From NCBI GenBank assembly GCA_030037875.1, contig JASHPV010000152.1, forward strand, positions 1 to 10,962: 10,962 bases of DNA, written 5' to 3'. Positions within the stretch are counted from its first letter, which is position 1; each line of letters opens with the position of its first letter. The notes under the pieces were generated by a model. The model searched no databases. It saw nothing but the letters and a program-made list of their open reading frames with translations, and had not been told where the DNA came from. Positions 5,900 to 10,962 of the stretch are shown here, piece after piece. Origin of the DNA: Thermoplasmata archaeon (GTDB lineage Archaea; Thermoplasmatota; Thermoplasmata; Lutacidiplasmatales; UBA184). Position numbers and translations under genes: made by a program.

Positions 5900-5921
5900 G
5901 AGCCGTACTATGGTACGGCTC
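5900..5921. promoter_or_regulatory. Perfect 9-4-9 palindrome, candidate operator of the zinc-ribbon gene
   Basis: Arms GAGCCGTAC (5900-5908) and GTACGGCTC (5913-5921) are perfect inverted copies around TATG. The element ends one base before the GTG start at 5923, so it overlaps the expected transcription start. A dimeric helix-turn-helix protein is the natural reader, and the divergent HTH-CBS protein is the nearest candidate. If the element is transcribed it would instead be a stem-loop covering the translation start. Confidence 0.55.
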
Positions 5922-5922
5922 T

Positions 5923-6183
5923 GTGACGGCTCCCCCGAGACGAATTTCGTGGATCGTAGCGCCCCCGGAGACGTGCTGCCTCTGTAAGGAACCGCTCTCC
6001 CGCGGCTCGGAGGTGAGCTCGTGGAACGGGGTCCCGGCCCACCGGGAATGCGTTCGAATTCATTTGGTCCAACGGGATCCGGCCTTCCGGGATTGGACCC
6101 ACGAGGGCGAATCCGCCGACGAGACGCCTGACGCTCCGGACGAGGCGACCCCTCGTGAGGATGACGACGAGGAGTTCGGCTGA
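5923..6183 (+). CDS. Small zinc-ribbon protein with acidic C-terminal tail
   Basis: An 86-residue protein. Residues 18-43 hold a CxxC...HxxC arrangement (C18/C21 in ETCCLCKEPL, H40/C43 in PAHRECVRIHL). The 18-residue loop carries the LSRGSEVSSWNGVPAH pattern seen in treble-clef and LIM-like zinc knuckles, which often read C-x-x-C-...-G-x-x-x-H-x-x-C. A further cysteine (C19) sits within the first pair. From about residue 63 the sequence is almost entirely acidic and proline/threonine-rich, ending DDDEEFG, and is likely disordered. The likely role is nucleic-acid or protein binding, with no catalytic residues seen. The start is uncertain: GTG at 5923 is the nearest start codon before the zinc motif, with no Shine-Dalgarno and only a poor TATA candidate (5883-5892). 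The gene is preceded by a strong palindrome and followed by the radical SAM gene on the same strand after 137 nt. Confidence 0.68.
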   Translation: MTAPPRRISWIVAPPETCCLCKEPLSRGSEVSSWNGVPAHRECVRIHLVQRDPAFRDWTHEGESADETPDAPDEATPREDDDEEFG

Positions 6184-6247
6184 AGGCCGGAATCGCCCCC
6201 ACCTCCCTCCCCAACCTAGCGGGTTTTCGCGCCCCGTCTATCACAGG

Positions 6248-6255
6248 CTTTAAGA
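6248..6255 (+). promoter_or_regulatory. TATA box for the radical SAM gene
   Basis: CTTTAAGA is the clearest archaeal TATA element in the window. It would place transcription start near 6276-6280, giving a leader of about 40-45 nt before the ATG at 6321. The rest of the 137-nt gap (6184-6320) holds a short TTTT at 6224-6227, which is too weak to call a terminator. The leader also has a possible small hairpin, CCGTT (6279-6283) pairing with AACGG (6294-6298). Confidence 0.65.
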
Positions 6256-6258
6256 ACT

Positions 6259-6276
6259 GAATTCGGTATCGAATTC
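6259..6276. promoter_or_regulatory. Perfect 7-4-7 palindrome, candidate operator of the radical SAM gene
   Basis: Arms GAATTCG (6259-6265) and CGAATTC (6270-6276) flank GTAT. The element starts 3 nt after the TATA box and ends about at the expected transcription start, where a bound protein would block RNA polymerase loading. It has the same half-site/4-nt-spacer/half-site design as the palindrome at 5900-5921, but a different sequence. Confidence 0.55.
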
Positions 6277-6309
6277 GACCGTTTCCCCTCGATAACGGCG
6301 CAGAACTGC

Positions 6310-6315
6310 AGGAGG
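6310..6315 (+). promoter_or_regulatory. Ribosome binding site of the radical SAM gene
   Basis: AGGAGG with 5 nt to the ATG at 6321 is a near-ideal Shine-Dalgarno and fixes the start. Confidence 0.75.
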
Positions 6316-6320
6316 CCCAA

Positions 6321-7913
6321 ATGCCGGAAGTCGTAATCACCTGCGACTGGACCATGATGAGCAATCACCATGGAAAGGAGTTTCTGGGATTCGGGACGAC
6401 CACTCCACCGTACCTGCTCCCGGAGAGGGTGTACAAGAGCCTATTCTTCCCCAACATGCCCGCCGACGAGCACGGCTACCCCCAGCAGGCCCCGTACGGG
6501 ATGCGGAAGATCGAAGCGTCCTTGATGGACGCGGGGTTCGACGCTCGGATTGTTCATCCGAGCCATCTCGACAAGTACATGCCCGGGGAGGCGAAGGTAC
6601 TCCTGATCTCCGGTCACGACTACTTCGGCTTGAACCCCCCCTCGTCCACTTTCGGCGGGATCATGCGCAAGGAGACCCTCAATTGCACGAACTTCAAGCG
6701 GATGTTGACCCAGCCACACGTGATCGAGGCCCGGAAGCGGGGCATGAAGATCATCGCCGGGGGGCCCTGCGCCTGGCAGATCTCGCCTCCGACGCAGATG
6801 AAGCTCCCTTGGATCGCGGAATTCGTCTCCTCCTTCGGCGGCGTGGACTGTGTCGTGGAGGGCGAGGCCGATACCTACGTCCGCGAGGTCGTCCAGAAGG
6901 CCCTCAAGGACGAGTTCCTTCCGCCGCACGTCATCCTGCCGCCCAAGAGCGCCCCCAAGGTTGAGGAGATCGCGACAATCCGCTATCCCAGTGTCAACGG
7001 TCTCATCGAGATCGGCCGGGGCTGTTGCCGGGGCTGCTCGTTCTGCTCCGTCACGCAGCGGCCGACCCGCTGGTACCCGCTTGACAAGATCGAAGCCGAA
7101 CTGAAGATCAACGCCGCGATCGGGATCAAGAAAGGAATTCTCCACTCCGACGACGTCATGTTCTACGGCAGTCCCAACGTCATGCCGCACGAAGAGAAGC
7201 TCCTGCCTCTCCTCAAGCTCGCCAAGCAGCACTACGTTCAGGTCGGTTGGAGCCACGTCGCCGTCGCCACCCTGATGACGAAGCCGACGCTGCTTCCGAA
7301 GTGCGCCGAGGTCTTGCTGGACGAGAACCAGGCCTGGTGGGGCGTCGAGATCGGGGTGGAGACCGGGAGCCCCCGGCTCATCACGAAGGCGATGCCCGGC
7401 AAGGTGGCGCCGTTCAAGGCGAGCCAGTGGCCTGAGCTAGTCGTCCAGGCCGCCGGCCTGCTCAACGACAATCACGTATTCCCCGCCTGCACGTTCATCG
7501 TGGGACTGCCGCAGGAGACCGAGGACGATGTCCTGAAGACGATCGAACTGTTCGATGACCTCTGGGATTTCAAGGCGATCCTGGTGCCGATGTTCTTCGT
7601 CCCGCTCGGGCACCTGAAGACGAAGGACTGGTTCAACCGGAGCATGCTTTCCGACGTCCAAGAAGAGCTCATGAAGCGGGCCCTCACCCATGGCCTGCGA
7701 CAGTCCCCCGGGTTGATCCGGGACTTCTTCGACATGGAAGGCAAGAACACCGGCCTCTATCGGGCCGCGTTCCGCGGCTTCGTGGGCTTCCTCGAATGGG
7801 TCGCCAAGGCTAACGGACTCTGGAGCCAGCCCAAGGGTGTCGCGCCCAGCCTAGTCAGCCCCCTTCGGCACCCCGAACAGCTCCCGATGCCCACGATCCC
7901 ACTACGAGAATAG
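6321..7913 (+). CDS. B12-binding domain/radical SAM protein (Ta0216-like)
   Basis: A 530-residue protein in three parts. Residues about 1-215 form a Rossmann-like cobalamin-binding-type region (YGMRKIEASLMDAGFDARIV at 59-78, VLLISGHDYFG at 93-103, KIIAGGPCAW at 143-152, VDCVVEGEAD at 175-184), without a clear DxHxxG, so base-off cobalamin binding is uncertain. Residues about 225-430 form the radical SAM barrel: cluster cysteines C235, C239 and C242 (CxxxCxxC in GRGCCRGCSFC), then SDDVMFYG at 276-283, EIGVETGS at 343-350 and FIVGLPQETEDD at 392-403. A C-terminal region of about 100 residues has no motif I recognise. The enzyme should use an iron-sulfur cluster to cleave SAM. Related archaeal proteins include the Thermoplasma Ta0216 group and, more distantly, the GDGT ring synthases of Sulfolobus. 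A role in tetraether lipid modification is only a hypothesis. Start fixed by Shine-Dalgarno; the gene is probably a single-gene unit. Confidence 0.9.
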   Translation: MPEVVITCDWTMMSNHHGKEFLGFGTTTPPYLLPERVYKSLFFPNMPADEHGYPQQAPYGMRKIEASLMDAGFDARIVHPSHLDKYMPGEAKVLLISGHDYFGLNPPSSTFGGIMRKETLNCTNFKRMLTQPHVIEARKRGMKIIAGGPCAWQISPPTQMKLPWIAEFVSSFGGVDCVVEGEADTYVREVVQKALKDEFLPPHVILPPKSAPKVEEIATIRYPSVNGLIEIGRGCCRGCSFCSVTQRPTRWYPLDKIEAELKINAAIGIKKGILHSDDVMFYGSPNVMPHEEKLLPLLKLAKQHYVQVGWSHVAVATLMTKPTLLPKCAEVLLDENQAWWGVEIGVETGSPRLITKAMPGKVAPFKASQWPELVVQAAGLLNDNHVFPACTFIVGLPQETEDDVLKTIELFDDLWDFKAILVPMFFVPLGHLKTKDWFNRSMLSDVQEELMKRALTHGLRQSPGLIRDFFDMEGKNTGLYRAAFRGFVGFLEWVAKANGLWSQPKGVAPSLVSPLRHPEQLPMPTIPLRE

Positions 7914-7944
7914 GCGGGGACCCACCCGCGGTCGGGCCAAAGGC

Positions 7945-8469
7945 CTATTCCGCGTCGTCCGGGAGGGGATGTCCGACAGCGGTTTCGGACCGGTCCCTCG
8001 ATGTGGGCTGATAGACCGGTAGCGGTGCGGCCGGCCGGCTCGCCGCCGCGCCTCGCACGCTGAGATGGGTCTCTTCCCCGTTGCCGTCGTACGCACGCCA
8101 CGACCCCATACCGAACGGGTAGCCGAGGATCAGGTGCCGCCGGCCCCAATGGCGAAACATCATCAGGTCCGCGTCGGAGGGATGGAGGGCGCCGGAAGGG
8201 TGCGAGTGGACCGTCCCCATCACCCCGAGGTCGACCGGTAGCATGTACAGCTGGAAATTCGCGTGGCGCGTCCCAGACGTGGTGCCCGGGAGCAGCAACA
8301 GGTCCGTGATGACTCCCGGTTCCTCCGACCGGAGGATCCCGCCGAACTCCTTCGGATAGCTCGACTGGGCGCAGGCGAGCGCGGAATCGAGGCAGTTCCG
8401 GCTAATCGCGGTGGGGGTGGAACCGAATCGAGGACCCCCGGGTGCGCGTTTACGATGAGGTCGGAACAT
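7945..8469 (-). CDS. JAMM/MPN+ domain metalloprotease (possible desampylase-type)
   Basis: A 174-residue protein with a complete JAMM zinc signature. E41 lies in YPKEFGGILR, and H88-S-H90 is followed by seven residues, S98, two residues and D101 (HSHPSGALHPSDAD), exactly the E...HxHx7SxxD pattern. Archaeal JAMM enzymes such as haloarchaeal JAMM1 remove ubiquitin-like SAMP modifiers from lysines. Bacterial relatives act on sulfur-carrier proteins in cysteine synthesis. Either role is possible, and the protein should be an active cytoplasmic isopeptidase. The N-terminal 20 residues (basic) and the C-terminal 40 (Pro/Ala/Arg-rich) look disordered. The ATG at 8469 lies inside the NAD kinase gene (20-nt overlap), with GAGG 6 nt upstream, so it is the last gene of the phosphatase-NAD kinase operon. 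It converges on the radical SAM gene with 31 nt between. Confidence 0.9.
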   Translation of the reverse strand: MFRPHRKRAPGGPRFGSTPTAISRNCLDSALACAQSSYPKEFGGILRSEEPGVITDLLLLPGTTSGTRHANFQLYMLPVDLGVMGTVHSHPSGALHPSDADLMMFRHWGRRHLILGYPFGMGSWRAYDGNGEETHLSVRGAAASRPAAPLPVYQPTSRDRSETAVGHPLPDDAE

Positions 8470-9337
8470 CCGAGTCCTCGCTGACCTCCTCGTTCACGCT
8501 GTCGACCCCCCAAGGCAGAATGTGCGTCCCGTAGAGGCGCGGGAAGTAGCGAGAGGCGAACCGGACAAAGACCGCCTTGCGGGGCGAGCGGTAGCAGAGC
8601 ACCTGCGAACCTCCGGGGAGCCGTGTCTCGCTCTGACCGTCGACGACGACCACGGCGTCCTTATCCGGAGCGACGAGACGTACGCTGACCGTGTGGGAGG
8701 GTTCCACGATGACCGCTCGAGGGGCGGTCTGGAACGGTGCGAGTGCGGTAATGACCATGGCATCTAGGGTGGGCTCTATGACCGGTCCAAGGGCGGACAT
8801 AGCGTACGAAGTGGACCCCGTGGGTGTGGCGACGATGATCCCATCGGCCCGCAATCGGCCCACCGGCTTTCGATCGATACCGATCTCGAACTGCCGCATC
8901 TTCGCCACCTGCGACGTGTGGATCACCACCTCGTTCGTCGCATCGGCGAGATGAAGCTCGCCAACCTGCGTCGCGATTCGCATTCGTTCTTCCAGGAAGT
9001 AAGCGCCTCGAAGGAGCCGTTCGACCGCGCCCTCGAAGTCGGTGCGGTTGTCGCCGTCGACCTCGGCCAAGAATCCTACGGTACCCGCGTTGACCGGCAG
9101 GATCGGTGCCGGGCTGCGCTGCAACGCGTACAGGAACGTTCCATCCCCGCCGAGTGCGACCAGCACGTCCACTCGTAGCCGGGAGAGCGGCTCGGAACCC
9201 GGAGACAATTCGGGAACCAGCTCCGACGTCTCCTTCGACGCGACCACCTCGGCGCGGTTCCCCACCAAGGAGACTAGATGTCGGGCAAGGTCGAGCGCTT
9301 TGGCCTTGTGGGGGTTGGCGTGGACACCGATTTTCAC
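8450..9337 (-). CDS. nadK: NAD kinase (ATP-NAD kinase, PpnK family)
   Basis: A 295-residue cytoplasmic enzyme that phosphorylates NAD to NADP. The family motifs are intact and in order: GGDGT at 63-67 in VLVALGGDGTFLYAL, with D65 the catalytic base; NAGTVGFLAEV at 83-93; the NE pair at 135-136 (ADATNEVVIH); and the glycine/threonine loop ATPTGSTSYAMSALGP at 170-185. The length is normal. A C-terminal tail of about 20 residues (VNEEVSEDSDVPTSS) is acidic and probably disordered. The start is GTG at 9337, which overlaps the phosphatase stop in a GTGA and has a GAGGG Shine-Dalgarno 6 nt upstream. Its position directly downstream of an IMPase-family gene mirrors the domain order of the fused NADP phosphatase/NAD kinase of methanogens such as MJ0917. 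The JAMM gene overlaps its 3' end. Confidence 0.96.
   Translation of the reverse strand: MKIGVHANPHKAKALDLARHLVSLVGNRAEVVASKETSELVPELSPGSEPLSRLRVDVLVALGGDGTFLYALQRSPAPILPVNAGTVGFLAEVDGDNRTDFEGAVERLLRGAYFLEERMRIATQVGELHLADATNEVVIHTSQVAKMRQFEIGIDRKPVGRLRADGIIVATPTGSTSYAMSALGPVIEPTLDAMVITALAPFQTAPRAVIVEPSHTVSVRLVAPDKDAVVVVDGQSETRLPGGSQVLCYRSPRKAVFVRFASRYFPRLYGTHILPWGVDSVNEEVSEDSDVPTSS
8476..8479 (-). promoter_or_regulatory. Ribosome binding site of the JAMM gene
   Basis: On the minus strand this reads GAGG, 6 nt before the ATG at 8469 and inside the NAD kinase coding region. A stronger AGGAGGT lies further upstream at 8484-8490, 14 nt from the ATG. Either or both may recruit ribosomes for the overlapping gene. 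Confidence 0.45.
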
Positions 9338-10146
9338 AGGTATCCCTCGGATACAGCGTGTCGGGCGAAGGAGGGATCGCCCCAGGCGAAGACGCTGGTG
9401 CGCTGGTCAAGGTTGAGCGCGAAGGACTCGAGCGAGTGCTGCAGAGCATCGGTGATGCCGCCTCCTGCCTCGCGCACGACCAGGTATGCCGCCGCGATGT
9501 CCGTGACCCGCAGGTTCCGACCCTCGTTGTCGTTCTCGAAGAAGTAGGCATCCGCGCTGCCTTGCGCGACCATGGCGAGCTCGAGCGACGCGCATCCGAG
9601 CGAACGGACCCGTCTCCCCTTCTCCGCGAGGTGGGCCGCTCTCGGAGTGGAGTGCCGCCCCAGGTTGACGCAGAAGAGCTCCGAGCGGGCTTCCCACGTA
9701 CGCGTTCGCAACCGGTGGCCGTCGCGGAACGCGCCGTGGCCCCGTTCCGCCCAGTGAGTGACCCCGTTGTCGAGGTTATGCACCACCCCTACGTCGATAT
9801 CGCCGAGGGTGGATTGCCCCAAGGCGAGGGAAACCGTGGACATGGGAAATCCCCTCAACGCATTGTGACTTCCGTCCACCGGGTCGACCACAAGGAGACG
9901 GGATCCTCCCCGTTGGACGAATCCCGCCTCTTCGCTCAGGACGTTCCAGTCCACCCCCTCCTCTTCGAGGGATGAGAGCACTTGGGCCTCCGCAATCCGG
10001 TCCAGTTCCTCGGTCGGACTTCCGGCTGCCCCTATGGCAACGATTTCGCCGCGGTGGGGCGTGGCACCCGACTGGCGCACGGTGTGTCGGACCGCGTAGG
10101 CGATGCGGAACAGAATCTCCAGCTCCTCCGTGGTCGGTCGAGGCAC
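9334..10146 (-). CDS. Inositol monophosphatase family phosphatase (probable NADP phosphatase/FBPase/IMPase)
   Basis: A 270-residue metal-dependent phosphatase. It shows the three family signatures: SEEAG with E72/E73 (NVLSEEAGF), DPVDGSHN at 88-95 (the D-P-[ILV]-D-G-[ST]-x-N loop, metal ligands D88 and D91), and VTDIAAAYLVVREAGGG at 214-230, with D216 in the position of the usual W-D-x-A-A-G aspartate; the tryptophan is replaced by T. Archaeal members hydrolyse inositol-1-phosphate, fructose-1,6-bisphosphate or NADP. The overlap with NAD kinase makes NADP(H) 2'-phosphate hydrolysis an attractive assignment (inference). Start: the frame is open to a TTG at 10209, but GTG at 10146 has a TATA-like box centred 26 nt upstream, and the extra 21 residues are low-complexity Pro/Ala/Arg, so I chose the leaderless GTG. 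It is the first gene of the operon, with stop and next start sharing GTGA. Confidence 0.9.
   Translation of the reverse strand: MPRPTTEELEILFRIAYAVRHTVRQSGATPHRGEIVAIGAAGSPTEELDRIAEAQVLSSLEEEGVDWNVLSEEAGFVQRGGSRLLVVDPVDGSHNALRGFPMSTVSLALGQSTLGDIDVGVVHNLDNGVTHWAERGHGAFRDGHRLRTRTWEARSELFCVNLGRHSTPRAAHLAEKGRRVRSLGCASLELAMVAQGSADAYFFENDNEGRNLRVTDIAAAYLVVREAGGGITDALQHSLESFALNLDQRTSVFAWGDPSFARHAVSEGYL
9344..9348 (-). promoter_or_regulatory. Ribosome binding site of nadK
   Basis: On the minus strand this reads GAGGG, 6 nt before the GTG at 9337 and within the end of the phosphatase gene. It supports the GTG start and coupled translation. Confidence 0.55.
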
Positions 10147-10168
10147 GCCGGCCCGGACCGGGGCGGGG

Positions 10169-10177
10169 GTATTAGGG
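10169..10177 (-). promoter_or_regulatory. TATA box for the phosphatase-nadK-JAMM operon
   Basis: On the minus strand this reads CCTAATACC, the only A/T-rich block on this side of the divergent gap. Its centre is about 26 nt upstream of the GTG at 10146, fitting leaderless initiation there and arguing against the longer TTG start at 10209. Confidence 0.5.
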
Positions 10178-10230
10178 CTGTCCCGGGCCGAGTTTGGTGC
10201 GGGAAACAACGGTCGTCTTCGAGGTAGCCG

Positions 10231-10236
10231 TTAAAT
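10231..10236 (+). promoter_or_regulatory. TATA box for the beta-CASP ribonuclease gene
   Basis: TTAAAT is centred about 26.5 nt upstream of the ATG at 10260, predicting a leaderless mRNA. A short inverted repeat GGTCG-C-CGACC (10247-10257) lies between the box and the start codon. Confidence 0.6.
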
Positions 10237-10259
10237 CTACACCTCAGGTCGCCGACCGA

Positions 10260-10962
10260 ATGGAGCTCCAGTTCCTGGGAGGGGCCTCCCAGGTCGGCTC
10301 GCTGGGCTTGGTGGTCCGGGACCAGGGTCGCACGATTCTCTTCGATTACGGACTGACCCCCAGCGACCCGCCGGAGTACCCCCGTCCCGCGCCCTCCCAT
10401 CTGGACGCGGCGTTCCTCTCCCATGCCCATCTTGACCACTCGGGAATGACCCCGGTCCTTTCGCGTCTTCCCCACACCCGGGTCGTCGCGACCCCGGTAA
10501 CAGCGGCGGTGACCGAGCTGATGGCGCGGGATACGCTCAAGGTCGCACGGCTGGAAGGATACCTCGAGCCGTACACCTCGGAAGACATCCGGAGCCTCGG
10601 AGGACGCTTCTACCCAGTGGACCGACGCGGAACGTTCCGGCAGCACGGGCTCGAGGTCGAGCTCTTTCCGGCGGGGCACATTCCCGGCGCGACCATGTTT
10701 CTCTATCGCGGGGAGAAGGACCTCCTGTTCACCGGAGACCTCCAAACGATACCGACTCACTTGGTGGACGGTGCCCGTCCCCCGGAGTGCGAGATTCTGG
10801 TCATCGAGTCGACGTACGCCGGTCGGGAGCATCCCGATCGACGAGCCACCGAGGACCGATTCCGTGCGAAGATCGAAGAAACGGTCGACCGAGGGGGAAA
10901 GGCGATCGTGCCATCCTTCGCCGTCGGGCGAGCCCAGGAGGTCATCATGGCCCTCGCCCAGA
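10260..10962 (+). CDS. Beta-CASP metallo-beta-lactamase ribonuclease (aCPSF2/RNase J-like), N-terminal part
   Basis: An open frame of 234 codons runs off the right edge. It starts MELQFLGGASQVGSLGLVV, a typical metallo-beta-lactamase first strand. It then shows FDYG (D29, motif 1), the zinc-binding SHAHLDHSG at 54-62 (H55, H57, D59, H60; motif 2), AGHIPGATMFLY around 140-151 (motif 3 histidine) and FTGDL near 160 (motif 4 aspartate). After these come the beta-CASP entry segment IESTYAGREHPDR and PSFAVGRAQE. These proteins cut or trim RNA using two zinc ions and act in mRNA 3' end formation and decay. The lactamase domain begins at residue 1, so there are no N-terminal KH domains and the protein is not the aCPSF1 (FttA) type. 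An aCPSF2-like assignment fits best, although aRNase J is not excluded because the C-terminus is missing. It diverges from the phosphatase operon and appears leaderless. Confidence 0.92.
   Translation, partial: MELQFLGGASQVGSLGLVVRDQGRTILFDYGLTPSDPPEYPRPAPSHLDAAFLSHAHLDHSGMTPVLSRLPHTRVVATPVTAAVTELMARDTLKVARLEGYLEPYTSEDIRSLGGRFYPVDRRGTFRQHGLEVELFPAGHIPGATMFLYRGEKDLLFTGDLQTIPTHLVDGARPPECEILVIESTYAGREHPDRRATEDRFRAKIEETVDRGGKAIVPSFAVGRAQEVIMALAQ

Noticed and set aside
7914..7944. Possible terminator between the radical SAM and JAMM genes
   Set aside because: Only a 4-bp stem (CCCG/CGGG) and no T-run on either strand.
8661..9551. Minus-strand open frame of 296 codons across nadK
   Set aside because: It is out of frame with both nadK and the phosphatase, whose motifs are intact; the product is Arg/Ser/Thr-rich noise.
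9106..9975. Plus-strand open frame of 289 codons
   Set aside because: It is antisense to the phosphatase and nadK genes, with no domain or promoter.
10150..10189. GGCCCGG and CCGGGCC as an inverted repeat in the divergent promoter gap
   Set aside because: The arms are separated by more than 20 nt and are pure GC; expected often by chance in this DNA.
10147..10209. Phosphatase start at TTG 10209
   Set aside because: It would put the start upstream of the only TATA-like box; the added 21 residues are Pro/Ala/Arg-rich and not part of the family fold.
10032..10832. Minus-strand open frame of 266 codons
   Set aside because: It is antisense to the beta-CASP gene, which has all its zinc-binding motifs.

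Overview
The window reads as GC-rich archaeal chromosome, most likely from an uncultured member of Thermoplasmatota; that placement is inference. The evidence for Archaea is direct. Several first genes have an A/T-rich TATA-like box centred about 26-28 nt upstream of their start codon, the spacing expected of leaderless transcripts. The gene content also fits: an archaeal-type TruD N-terminus, a TauE/SafE exporter with its DUF1634 partner, an HTH-CBS regulator, a B12/radical SAM protein of a type known from Thermoplasma and Sulfolobus, an IMPase-NAD kinase pair, and a beta-CASP nuclease.

Layout. At the left edge the N-terminus of a tRNA pseudouridine synthase D (truD, minus strand) diverges from a small protein of unknown function with a possible tubby/LURP-one-like fold (161-640, +). 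Converging on that is a minus-strand membrane-transport block. A 12-helix MFS transporter (2006-3472) is followed by a TauE/SafE-type anion exporter (1061-1939) and a DUF1634 membrane protein (654-1064) that overlaps the exporter by ATGA. Next is a divergent pair: an unassigned HExxH metallopeptidase-like protein (3561-4139, -) and a P1/DmpA-family protein (4226-5191, +). The latter seems to lack the family's autoprocessing nucleophile. Its stop codon shares a CTAG with the stop of an HTH-CBS regulator (5188-5784, -). That regulator diverges from a small zinc-ribbon protein with an acidic tail (5923-6183, +), and the intergenic gap holds two inverted repeats. A B12-binding radical SAM enzyme follows (6321-7913, +), with a 7-4-7 palindrome between its TATA box and its ribosome binding site.

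On the minus strand is a tight three-gene operon: IMPase-family phosphatase (9334-10146), NAD kinase (8450-9337, GTGA overlap) and JAMM/MPN+ metalloprotease (7945-8469, 20-nt overlap). The first two match, in the same order, the domains of the fused NADP phosphatase/NAD kinase known from methanogens. Divergent from the operon, a beta-CASP metallo-beta-lactamase ribonuclease (10260 onward, +) runs off the right edge.

A recurring pattern is that operon-leading genes tend to be leaderless with a TATA box. The radical SAM gene, the HTH-CBS gene and operon-internal genes instead carry Shine-Dalgarno-like sequences. This pattern moves several starts inward from the longest open frame, notably at 4139, 4226 and 10146. 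No tRNA, rRNA, CRISPR array, insertion sequence or attachment site was seen, and no stretch of more than 300 bases lacks a gene. No clear novel multi-gene defence or mobile system is visible. The most unusual items are the palindromic operator candidates, the HExxH protein, the nucleophile-less P1 homologue and the JAMM gene coupled to NAD kinase.
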